A DNA stretch of 64,000 bases from Chloroflexota bacterium. Lineage in GTDB: Bacteria > Chloroflexota > Dehalococcoidia > Lucifugimonadales > Lucifugimonadaceae. Within the stretch, counting starts at the first letter, position 1. Each line of letters starts with the position of its first letter. Shown piece by piece: positions 18,789 to 27,931 of the stretch. The stretch covers positions 46,397 through 110,396 of the forward strand of contig JABMNO010000024.1 of NCBI GenBank assembly GCA_013204555.1, in the 5' to 3' direction. The notes under the pieces are model-generated. The model was not told the origin of the DNA and searched no databases. It was given only the letters and a program-made list of their open reading frames with translations. The translations under genes and the position numbers were made by a program.

Positions 18789-20057
18789 CTAATGGCTTGT
18801 GACGCGTTCCATAGACATGGTGGTCAAATCTGCGGGAATCGTGAACGTGAACGCCGTGCCAGTGCGGGAAGCTGTGACATCAATAGAACCACCGTGTGCT
18901 TCGACAATCGATTTGCAAATAGTTAGTCCCAGCCCTGTGCCATTTCCATCATTCGCTGCCGTTGACCCTCTGACAAACTTGTCGAAAAGGCGCGGAATAT
19001 CTTCTTTTTCTATGGTGTTTCCTTCATCCCACACCTTCACTGATACCAAACCCTTTGAAGTATCGCTGCTAGAAGTAATCTCAACGTCCCCCTTCGAATA
19101 CTTAAGGGCATTGGTTATCAAGTTGTCTAGCACGCGGCCTATGAAGAGCGGGTCAGCGTAGATAGCTGGCAGGTCTGCATCGACATTAGTGGTCATTTTC
19201 CTGTCCTTGCCAAGGGCAGAAGCAGTGAGGCGTCTGACAGCGTCAGCCACAATATCAACCAGATATGTTTGCTCTCTGTCCAACATCAAAACGTCTGATT
19301 GGATTCGGGACATATCAAGCAGGTTGGTGAAGACTCCGGTCATCAGTTCGACATTGGAATCGATGAGCGTCAGATTTTCATCCAGATCTTCATCATCACC
19401 AGTGCGGGATTCCATCGTCAGGTATTTGATTGCCGCTAATGGACTGCGGAGATCGTGACTAATCATGGAGAGGAAATCAGACTTTGCCGCTTCTGCCGCC
19501 TCAGCGATCTCCCTGCGAACGGCCTCGCCTTCGTATAGCCGATGGATCTCAAGCCCCACACGAACCTGGGCTAGCAAATGATCCAGTAGCTCCTGATCAT
19601 CCGCCGTGAACGATTCACTTCCGGGTGAACGCGTCAGATAGAGACTCGCACACCGTTTTCCAATTTCATCGATAGCGGCGCCAATCAGCGGACCCATCGC
19701 GGGATGATCGACAGGATAGCCGCTTGAGTAACTATGCTGAGAGACATCGTGTACCCGGACGGGAGCCGCCCCTGGTTTCAGCATCCCCAGAACACCGTGC
19801 CCGACGGGCGGTTCACCGATCACACCGGCCTGTTCAGGAGACAGACCTGAAACATACATCGTAAGGATGTGGCCTTCAGCGTCCGTGAGGGTGAGAGCCG
19901 CGTACTCAGCCTGAATTAACGTCCTGGACAGAAAAGGAAGACCAGCGAGGATCTTTTCATATTCATTGGCGTCTGGGGGAAGAGGAGGAATCCCACGCAG
20001 TGACGCATATATCAGGCCCTGGCCGCTGGAGGCTCTTGAACCATCTGGAATCGACAC
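18789..20057 (-). CDS. Sensor histidine kinase with GAF domain
   Basis: A 422-residue soluble kinase. A GAF-like sensor domain covers about 35-175. The HisKA dimerisation helix has the phospho-accepting His201 in SMISHDLRSPLAA. The HATPase_c domain has the N box (DNLITNALKYS), a G1-type DEGNTIEKEDIPRLFDKF segment and the G2 box GNGTGLGLTICKSI. No membrane segment or receiver domain is visible, and no response regulator gene is nearby, so it is an orphan. Ligand is unknown. The start codon is GTG. Confidence 0.92.
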   Translation of the reverse strand: MSIPDGSRASSGQGLIYASLRGIPPLPPDANEYEKILAGLPFLSRTLIQAEYAALTLTDAEGHILTMYVSGLSPEQAGVIGEPPVGHGVLGMLKPGAAPVRVHDVSQHSYSSGYPVDHPAMGPLIGAAIDEIGKRCASLYLTRSPGSESFTADDQELLDHLLAQVRVGLEIHRLYEGEAVRREIAEAAEAAKSDFLSMISHDLRSPLAAIKYLTMESRTGDDEDLDENLTLIDSNVELMTGVFTNLLDMSRIQSDVLMLDREQTYLVDIVADAVRRLTASALGKDRKMTTNVDADLPAIYADPLFIGRVLDNLITNALKYSKGDVEITSSSDTSKGLVSVKVWDEGNTIEKEDIPRLFDKFVRGSTAANDGNGTGLGLTICKSIVEAHGGSIDVTASRTGTAFTFTIPADLTTMSMERVTSH

Positions 20058-20229
20058 TAACGATACCCCTGCCGAGCTAGTTTTATGCCCTGGGCAATCA
20101 AGATCCAGTCATCTCAGATCACTTTCGGCGATCATGTTCCGATCGATAAGAAAGATTATAGTCACTAAAAACACTGTTATCCCGCCTTGTGATCTCGAAG
20201 TATTCCGCTTCGCCGTGCCCACCGCTAAA

Positions 20230-20452
20230 TCAAACCCGAGCGAACTTCTGCAACCTGTTATTCCCACCGACCTCCGCCACATAGATCGACTCTTCGCTAT
20301 CGATATATGCACGATGCGGCCCGTTGGTGAAATGGATCGGTCCCTCGCCCTTTTCGCCGCACCGTCCAATCAGATCGCCGTCCAGCATTCTGACTTCCAC
20401 GCCCTACCCGCCCACGATGTGCATTACGCCATGTGAGTCGATCACCGCTGTG
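20230..20452 (-). pseudogene. Remnant of an NHL-type beta-propeller protein C-terminus
   Basis: In one minus-strand frame this stretch reads VIDSHGVMHIVGG, a TAG stop, then GVEVRMLDGDLIGRCG and IDSEESIYVAEVGGNNRLQKFARV before a TGA at 20232-20230. The D..G.IYV.E....NR.QKF pattern is the last blade of NHL-type propellers. There is no start and there is one internal stop. It abuts the kinase remnant upstream at about 20452 with no gap, so the two relics were probably joined by a deletion. Confidence 0.65.
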
Positions 20453-20947
20453 GATCTCCAAGTCGCGCCATTGCCTGTGCCTCGCGGGTGATGCGCTGGC
20501 GTGAATCGGAATCGAGGCCGTCCGCTTTGATCAGCCGAAGGCGATATCCCGATCCAGCGTGGTGTCGTGCGCCAGATACACCTTCTTCTTGCCAGCCTCA
20601 CCAAGGAACCCGGTTACTTCGTATCGCCCCTTGGCGAAGGAAGTTGGGGTGTTATTGGCGGAAGAAAAGTGCCCTTCGAGGGCCTCAGGATACTTTTCTG
20701 CCTTCGCGGTTGATCCAGGGTCTCCGACGTGATGACTTTCATCCGACCGATTTGCAGTGGACGACACATCGCCGGAAACTTCGCCTTCCAGCATCGCCTG
20801 GAAGGCCAAAGCGTCCTCATTCTCCAGATCAATCCGCAGGTCCGTGCGAATCTACTGGGAGGCCGTTTCTATATCCTGCTTGTTGATGTCCGACTCGGCC
20901 TGATCGAGAAGCGACTCAATCTGCCGTTGTACGCGTTCTGTTGGCAT
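20453..20947 (-). pseudogene. Decayed copy of the N-terminal part of a PknK-like Ser/Thr kinase
   Basis: Starting at ATG 20947 the frame reads MPTERVQRQIESLLDQAESDI, matching the start of the kinase at 26669 (MPSDRIQRRIDALLDEADAAI). A TAG stop is at 20854-20852 (codon 32). The same frame then continues through EALEGHFSS, GRYEVTGFLGEAGKKKVYLAHDTTLDRDIAF (compare GRYTVTDFLGEGGKKKVYVAHDNTLDRDVAF). It is then shifted near 20535, and the other frame continues with LIKADGLDSDSRQRITREAQAM. Homology ends at ARLGD, where the propeller remnant begins. The gene is dead, having at least one stop, one frameshift and a 3' truncation. Confidence 0.85.
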
Positions 20948-21035
20948 AGTGCCCGGTTGATTCCGAATTCGGACTACAGGCAGAGGATGCGCTATTGACT
21001 TGAGGTGACGTCAGACGTTGGTTGAGATGCGGGTT

Positions 21036-22712
21036 TCAGACGTCGCTGAGGATTCTGACTACTCCTGCGCTACCGTCAACTTCAATTAGCTGGCCGTCTT
21101 TGATCGCGTAAGTGCCATTGCCTGTGCCACCTACGCAGGGGATACCGTACTCACGGGAGACAATGCCGCAGTGGCTGAGTGCGCCGCCAACATCAGTGAC
21201 TACGGCCGCTGCGATGCCGAAAAGCGGCGTCCAAGGGGGTGCGGTGGTTGGCGTGACCAGGATGTCTCCTCTCTGGAGGCGGTTGGCGTCTCGCAGACTC
21301 ATGATCAGCCGGGCGGTGCCGCGTACCACCCCGGCGGATACCGGTAGACCTCTTACCTCCGTTGACGAGGTCGATTCAGGTGGAGGGGTGCCAAAAAACC
21401 GGCCCAGTGCACGGCCCATTGTGGATTTTGGTGGTGGGCCGTACTCGGTACCGATCATACTCGGAGCAGAAACACGGGCCCACTCCGCCATTTCTGCTTT
21501 GTCGCTCGCAACGATGTCGGCGTAGCTCTGGCCGCTTGCCATGGCTTCACGGATCTGGTCTGGCACAAGATGGAAGACGTCACCAGCTGATTCAATACTC
21601 CCATTAGCTGCCAGGCGCTTACCAATTTCCAGAAAGATATGGCGCATGAAGTGGAGGCTATTTTGATCAATCCAGAAGTTATGGTCTTCCTGGATTCTGC
21701 TCGCGGAACGGGCCGCAGCGAGTAGTTTCTCAAACTCATCCCGAACTGATACGGGATGAGTTTCCAACTTCCCTCGAGCGGCAGACGTTGCAGTGTCACG
21801 CTGCTGAAGCAGTCGATCATGGGTCGCCTGAGGATCTTCAGCGTTTGGCCTCATGTTTTCGCGGATAGCGACGAGAGCGGGAGAGGGATCTTCTGTCCAG
21901 CTGGGATCTGCGGCTTCCACAATACCGTCGGATCGGTGGCCGTACATATCTAGGCAGTTCCGCAGGTCATTCAGGAAATTGCGGCCGGATTCGGTGGCTT
22001 CCAGCCGGACGAGAGCGTCGTGTGGAGGATTCCCAATGATGGGTTCTGAAACGTCCGCGTCATTGACGTATTGCTGGCTCAGTTTCCAGAGGGCGTACCC
22101 AACTTCCAGACTCATGTTGTGATCGGCGCGTATGAGCGAAAAGCCTTCGAGTTCATCCTTTGGCTTAAACAGTTCCATATATAAATCAATGAACATACTG
22201 GGAACACCCAAAAACAGGGGAGCGACCTGGAAATGGATGTCCCAGAGGCGGGCGTATTTCTCCATGCCATCACCCATGTGTTCGAGGAGGTTAGTATCTG
22301 ACGCTGCCTCCAGATCAAACTCGGTCCACGATGCTAGAACAGATTTAACTTCCGGCAACCACTCGTTCTCCCACTTATCGGCGAAGGTTGTGATTTGCTC
22401 TTGAAGCGCGCGCTCACCTTCAGCTCCGGCGGCCTCCATCTGATCCAACGGATGGGCCGGTTGCGTGGCGTTGTAGGCGTAGGTGTTGAATTGCTCCATC
22501 TCAAATTTGACCGGCTGTTTGGCCTCAGCGAATCCACGGTTGCTGCCTTGCGTCCACGGGTTGATCAGTAGCCATGCTGCGAGAGAAGTTATGGGAGCGG
22601 GGGCATGCTGCCGACCCTGGATCCAGGTTTTGTCCACCTGTTCGGGCGCAGCCCATTCGACCGGGAAGTCATCTGGGATTGGGATTACGGTTGGTTCAGG
22701 TTGTCCGGTCAA
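21036..22712 (-). CDS. PEP-utilising mobile (swivel) domain protein without ATP-grasp domain
   Basis: A 558-residue protein. The C-terminal 90 residues are the phosphohistidine swivel domain of PEP synthase/PPDK and rifampicin phosphotransferase, with the phospho-acceptor likely His514 in GGALSHCGIVSREYGIPCV. The N-terminal ~450 residues are mostly helical and contain no recognisable PPDK-type ATP-grasp or PEP-binding TIM barrel. It thus resembles the centre and C-terminus of rifampicin-phosphotransferase-like proteins lacking the nucleotide-binding part. The start is TTG at 22712. It lies 37 bases downstream of the PknK-like gene and may be co-transcribed with it. Function is not known. Confidence 0.78.
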   Translation of the reverse strand: MTGQPEPTVIPIPDDFPVEWAAPEQVDKTWIQGRQHAPAPITSLAAWLLINPWTQGSNRGFAEAKQPVKFEMEQFNTYAYNATQPAHPLDQMEAAGAEGERALQEQITTFADKWENEWLPEVKSVLASWTEFDLEAASDTNLLEHMGDGMEKYARLWDIHFQVAPLFLGVPSMFIDLYMELFKPKDELEGFSLIRADHNMSLEVGYALWKLSQQYVNDADVSEPIIGNPPHDALVRLEATESGRNFLNDLRNCLDMYGHRSDGIVEAADPSWTEDPSPALVAIRENMRPNAEDPQATHDRLLQQRDTATSAARGKLETHPVSVRDEFEKLLAAARSASRIQEDHNFWIDQNSLHFMRHIFLEIGKRLAANGSIESAGDVFHLVPDQIREAMASGQSYADIVASDKAEMAEWARVSAPSMIGTEYGPPPKSTMGRALGRFFGTPPPESTSSTEVRGLPVSAGVVRGTARLIMSLRDANRLQRGDILVTPTTAPPWTPLFGIAAAVVTDVGGALSHCGIVSREYGIPCVGGTGNGTYAIKDGQLIEVDGSAGVVRILSDV

Positions 22713-22749
22713 TTTGGCGTCAGTCCTTTCGGTGGTCTGGAGAGGTGAC

Positions 22750-25700
22750 CTAATTCAGTAATTCCCGCTGGGAGAGTACCCGCTCCGTCAGCGGTTTCAT
22801 GCCGAGTTTTTGAGCTGTGGTTATTGCCGCTTCTTGAAGCTCGTTTGCGCGGTCGCGATCGCCGTTGAAATTTCGCTCCAGCAATAGTTCGGCATAATTC
22901 GAACATGCCCATGCATGCTCAGGAACGTTCATACCTTCGCCGGTGAAATCAAGAGCTCGGTCGAAATGATCGGCTGCTTCATCCAATCGACCAAGCGCGG
23001 CCGACATAATCGCGAGTGAGCGATCAACCGAAAACGGGAGACCGACTACATTGGTTCCGGAAGTAAAGATCGAATTCTCATAAATATCTCGACAGGTATC
23101 CTCATCACCGATCGTTGCGGCGATCAGTCCGACGCCTGCCCAGCCCTGCTGAATCCAGGCGACTCCAACGTGGGCGTTCTCATAGGCGTTTCTCGTCTTT
23201 TCGATGGCGCCATCAAGTACTGAGGTATCACCTGAATCTCGTGCGTACATTGCAGCGCTCGGGGCATAGAGACATCGAATCACCAAGCTGCGGGCGATGC
23301 TGTTTGAAGCCTCATCCAACCGGACCAGATGCTCCCGCGCTGATTCGAAATTCCCGAGGTAAACGTCGAGTTGCACCCTTTGGCTGAGCAGACGCCCACC
23401 GACCGCGTAATCCGCCAGGCCGCGTTCGTTGTGTGTCAGCGCCTCGGAGAGTTCTCCCCGATTCATGTGAGCCATTCCAAGACCCCAGAGTGCCTCCACG
23501 ACGTTACTCGTCCGATGGGAGCGTTCAGCGGCGTCTACGCCTTCTTTCATTAGGGCTAATTCTTTGCCAATCTCCCCGGTGTTGCTGAGCATTAGTGCCA
23601 CCTGCATGATGGCCCGCGCCCGGTCTGTAGGCGGGCATGAAGGCTGGGCAGTCAACTCCAGTGCTTTTTTCGCATGCTCGCGGGCCATATCAAGCTGGAG
23701 GTGGTTCTGTCCGGTATTTACACCGCCGATGTGTGTCCAGATTCTGAGCGATTCATCATTTGTGGCTTCGGCGATCTCCAGAGCCCTATCAAAGAGCGCG
23801 TTAGCCCCGTCAAAGTCATCAGTCTCTCTGCCAAGTGCATGGGCGTACCTCGCCAATACGTGGCCCAGTAGTGGGCCGTCGTCCTCGACCAGTGCCATCG
23901 CTTTCTCAAGCATCGGAAGTGATTCGACCAAAGAACCGGGACGAGGTGAAATTGGGAGTATCGCTACCCTGACCGCCTTCTCCTTGGCTCCTGATTGAGA
24001 GAAGTAGTTGAAAGCACGGTCCATGTGCCCAAAAACTTCAACGATCCACTCAGGGGAGAGAGCTGCGAACTTTGATCGCGCGAGTCCGAACTCCACATCT
24101 GCAAGCTGATCGTCCATGACATCGTCTGCCCGCCCTCTTCGGGCGGTTTCGAAGTGGAGTAATGCTTCTTCAAACGCGTTGGATGCCATGGCGTGTTCAC
24201 CTGCGACATACGCGTAGTGGACCAGCTTTTCTGTGCCCAGGATGGACTGTGCCTGCTCAAAGTGGGAGACGAGTTCCGGCGCGTGGGCGTCGGTATCATC
24301 GCCATAGTATTGCTCCATGGCCTGAGCGACGTTGGCATGCATGCGGACTCGGCGGGTTAGTGATATTTCATCGAGAAGCGTCTCCTGGAAGAGGGCATGG
24401 GAGAACTGATATCGGTCGACTTCGGCTTGGACTTCTTCGATTGCGCGTGCGGCAAGTGCTTCGTCTATGACGTCCAGTAGCTGGGTCTCTGAGGTTGGGG
24501 AGCCTCGGTTTTCATCGCCATAGTTGAGGGTGGCGATGAGTTGAGAAAGCGTGAATTGGCGGCCGATTATCGACGCCAGGGTGAGCACGTCGTTACAGCG
24601 TTCGGAGAGGCGGTCGAGGCGGCGGCCGATGACTTCTCGGACGCCTTCCGGGATTCGGACTGACCAAGAGTCTCGGCCGGAGGTTCTTTCGGCGGTCAGG
24701 TCTCCTTGCTGGACGAGGAGGCGAACGGTTTCAGTTACGAATAATGGGTTACCTTCGGTCTGGGTGTGGACCGCGTCAAGTAGGCCGCGCGGGGGATCGA
24801 TGCCAGCTGCCACTTCGATGAAGCGGCCAACATCGGCGCGGCTGAGGCCTCGTAGGAGCACGCGCTCGAAGAGGCGCTCGCGGCTGAGGTCTCCGAGTGT
24901 GACGGAGAGGGGGTGCGGCGGTTAAGTTCCATATCTCGGTAGGTGCCTACGATGAGGATTCTGCTGGAGGCGAGTTCGCGGGCTACGAATTCCAGCAGCA
25001 TGAGCGAAGGTTTGTCCGCCCAGTGAAGGTCGTCGAGAACGACGACGAGCGGCTTTGATTGGCCCGCATTCTTTAGGAAAGTAGCGATTGAGTCGAAGAG
25101 CCGGAAACGGGCGGATTCAGGGTCGTCGAGGCTTTGCGGTTTTTGCAGGTCTGGGAGGGTGGTTCTGACATCGTCCACGATTTCGGCGATGATGCTTGCG
25201 GCGCTGCCCATCTGCGAGCGGACTTCTTGTGGATCGTGGGATGAGACAAAGCTTCGGATCGCCTGCACCCAGGGCCAGTACGGGGGTGCCCCTCCACCTT
25301 CGTAGCAGCGACCCCACAGGACCTGGGTATTGCGGAGACCGGCGTAGGTTTCGAGTTCGAGTGAGGTGCGGGTCTTGCCAATTCCCGGCTCACCCACAAG
25401 GGTGACCATGCCGCCGCGGCCTGAGAGAGCGTTCTCCAGTTTGGCTTTTAGCTGGTCCATTTCTGCATGACGCCCGACGAATACGCCGGCGGCCATCGAG
25501 TCCAGCGAACCCGATGCCCCGTTTTGGCGCCCTCTTCCCCCGGGAGAGGGCTGGGGTGAGGGCACGCTGCTCAGGTCGATAGCGTTCAATGCAGCCAGCA
25601 CATCACCAGCAGAATCCGGCCGCTCAGCGGGGTTTTTACTCATCAACCGCATGATCAAAGAATTCAGCTGGGCCGGAATCTCCGGGTTGTGCCACGCCGG

Positions 25701-26669
25701 CGCCACCGGCGGTGTGTTCACATGCTGCGAAATAATCGCGATCTCATCGTCACCAAGAAACGGAGGCCTTCCTGCCACCATCTCGTACAGCATTGCGCCA
25801 AGCGAGTAGAGGTCAGCCTTAGGTGTAATCTCACCGCCAGTGGCCTGCTCTGGAGGCATGTAGCTGACGGTACCCACCATCATCTTCTCTTGCGTGAGGC
25901 GGGAGCGATCGGTGGCGATGGCGAGACCGAAGTCACCGATGCGAGCGGTTCCGTCATCGGTCAACCAGATGTTTCCTGGCTTCAGATCGCGATGGATGAT
26001 CCCGACGCCGTGTGCGAAATCGATGCCTCGGCAGATCTCAATGGCTATGCGCAACGCTACTTCGAGTGGGAGCCTGCCATCTTCCGCGTTGTTGATCAAC
26101 GTTTCAACATCGCCACCTCGCATTAGCGGTTGGACCATGTAAGGCTGCCCGTTCTCGTCACCAAGGTCGAAGATGGGCATGATATTGGGGTTGTCGCCCA
26201 GTCGGCCCATTGCCTGTGCTTCTCGGGTGATGCGCTGTCGTGCGCTGGCATCGAGTCCTTCAGATTTTATGAGGGCGAATGCGACATCGCGGTCGAGGGT
26301 GTTGTCGTGGGCGACGTAGACCTTCTTTTTGCCGCCTTCGCCGAGGAAGTCGGTGACGGTGTAGCGGCCGTTGGCGAACGATGCAGCGGCCCGCTCCGCG
26401 CCTACCACTCCTCTAGCAGGCGAAGGGATCGAGGTCGCTCCAGAAGAAAAGTACCCTTCGATGGCCTGGGAATCTTTTGCGGGATGTCCGTCGATGGCCA
26501 GGCGACGTTCAGCTGCTTGGGCGTAGTCGAGGGCATCGTGGTCCTCGGGATTAAACGCGAGTACGTCTTGAGACTTTTGGAGGGCCAAGTCCCAATTGCC
26601 GGCGGCTATGGCAGCGTCGGCTTCGTCTAGGAGGGCGTCGATACGCCTCTGTATACGATCAGAAGGCAT
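22750..26669 (-). pseudogene. PknK-like Ser/Thr kinase-AAA-TPR regulator, split by a one-base frameshift
   Basis: Two overlapping frames form one gene. From ATG 26669 the first codes for a helical N-terminus (1-60), then a protein kinase domain (about 103-350: glycine loop GEGGKKKVY, Lys135, HRDLKPGN at 226-233, DFG at 246-248). A linker and an AAA_16 ATPase domain (TLVGEPGIGKTRTS, LVVVLDDLHWADKPSLMLLEF) follow. At about 24915 one base is missing in the GC-rich segment after MELNRR; adding one C gives RRHPLSVTLGDLSRERLFERVLLRGLSRADV and enters the second frame, with the rest of the ATPase and a long TPR-type helical repeat region to 22750. The repaired protein has about 1306 residues. Sensing and transcriptional regulation are the known roles of such proteins. 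Either a recent pseudogene or a consensus error. Confidence 0.85.
25529..25563. repeat. GC-rich palindromic repeat inside the kinase gene linker
   Basis: A palindromic CCCTCTTCCCCC/GGGAGAGGG core is followed by CTGGGGTGAGGGC. This type of short dispersed repeat is common in intergenic DNA of many bacteria. Here it lies in frame within the kinase gene and encodes PSPQPSPGGRGRQ at about residues 369-381, between the kinase and ATPase domains. Confidence 0.7.
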
Positions 26670-26733
26670 AGGGCGGTGATCATAACTGAATTCAGCAGTG
26701 TCAGTACGATATGGGACGAATTCAGGTGGTTAG

Positions 26734-27906
26734 TCAGGCCAGTTCGGAAGGCCAATCCAACTCGATTGCGGTGCGTTCGATCTCGTCTACGTTCATCTCT
26801 ACGCCGAGACCGGGTTTGTCGGAGAGGGTGATCTTGCCATCGTGGAAGTTGAGCGGCTCCTGAAGGTAGCGGTTGTAGCTGGCTATCCTGCTCATGGAAT
26901 GCTCGAGTCGATAGAAGTTGGGCAGGGTCATGCAGAGTTGTGCACCGGAGACGATCTGAAGCGGACCTTGCGCGTCATGAGGGCTGAACGGGATGTGATA
27001 CGCCTCCGCCATGTTGGCGATTTTTCGCATTTCAGTGATGCCGCCGGCGAGGCAGATGTCCGGCATGATGTAGTCGGCCAGTTTGCTCTCGAATATCTCG
27101 ACGAAATCGAAACGCGTAAAGAGTCGTTCGCCAACACTGATTGGCACAGCCATCTGGTTTCTCACCAGTTTGAGTGCTGCATTGCTCTCGGCGGGGACTG
27201 GCTCTTCAAACCAGCCGATGTTTGATTCCTCAAAAAGCCTGTTTCCGAGACGAATTGCCGTGGGAACATTGAAATAGCCATGAGCATCGATAAGGATCTC
27301 GTGGTTTGGTCCGACGGCCTCCCGAATTGCGGCAACGATGTCTGATGCGACGTCTGCTGCTTCCGGCGAGATGCCGCCGGTACGGGCGTGGGCCTCATCC
27401 TGGTGGAGCGGTGAGAGTTTCAGCGCAGTGTGGCCAGCGGCAAGGACCACGCTGCGGGCGGCGTTTGCATGGTCGTCCGGCGTGACGCAGCCGTCGAACC
27501 AGCCGTTTGCGTAGAGCTCTACGTCGTCTCGCATCTTGCCGCCGAGCAGCTTGTAGACGGGCTTATCCATCGCCTTTCCGGTGATGTCCCAGAGGGCGAT
27601 ATCGATTGCGCTGACTACGCCGGACGCGATGCCGCGTGCGCCTACATTAGTGTGCCTGCGCCAGAGCGTGTTCCAGAGCGGCTCGATGTTGGTGGGGTCT
27701 TCACCGATCAGGGCGTCGCGGGCGGCAAGGACGCCGAAGCCGATCATTTCTGAGCCGTGGTTGGGGTAGCAGCTACCCTCCCCCCAGCCGGTGATGCCTT
27801 CGTCAGTATCGATCCGCACGAACATCCAGCGGAGTGGTCTGGTCCGGCCACCGGCTGTCAGTGTGAGTGGGTCGACTACGTAGGCTCGTACGTTGGTGAT
27901 TTTCAT
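26734..27906 (-). CDS. Enolase-superfamily protein, galactonate dehydratase-like (paralogue 3)
   Basis: A 390-residue MR_MLE protein. Metal ligands are Asp207 (LIDAHGYF), Glu234 (WFEEPVP) and Glu260 (GERLF); His209 and His310 (SPHDAQGP) are the expected catalytic pair. The capping domain is at about 1-125. It is the downstream member of a tandem pair with the same length as the gene at 27932-29104 and near-identical over long stretches (for example the NRLFEESNIGWFEEPVPAE and RFDFVEIFESKLADYIMPD regions). The two differ in the active-site motif (Tyr211 here, Arg211 in the neighbour). Only 25 bases separate them. Sugar-acid dehydration is likely. Confidence 0.9.
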   Translation of the reverse strand: MKITNVRAYVVDPLTLTAGGRTRPLRWMFVRIDTDEGITGWGEGSCYPNHGSEMIGFGVLAARDALIGEDPTNIEPLWNTLWRRHTNVGARGIASGVVSAIDIALWDITGKAMDKPVYKLLGGKMRDDVELYANGWFDGCVTPDDHANAARSVVLAAGHTALKLSPLHQDEAHARTGGISPEAADVASDIVAAIREAVGPNHEILIDAHGYFNVPTAIRLGNRLFEESNIGWFEEPVPAESNAALKLVRNQMAVPISVGERLFTRFDFVEIFESKLADYIMPDICLAGGITEMRKIANMAEAYHIPFSPHDAQGPLQIVSGAQLCMTLPNFYRLEHSMSRIASYNRYLQEPLNFHDGKITLSDKPGLGVEMNVDEIERTAIELDWPSELA

Positions 27907-27931
27907 GTGTATTTCTCGTGTGAGGCCAAGG

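Noticed and set aside
20109-20369. 86-codon minus-strand frame in the pseudogene region
   Set aside because: It is out of frame with the propeller remnant and resembles no protein.
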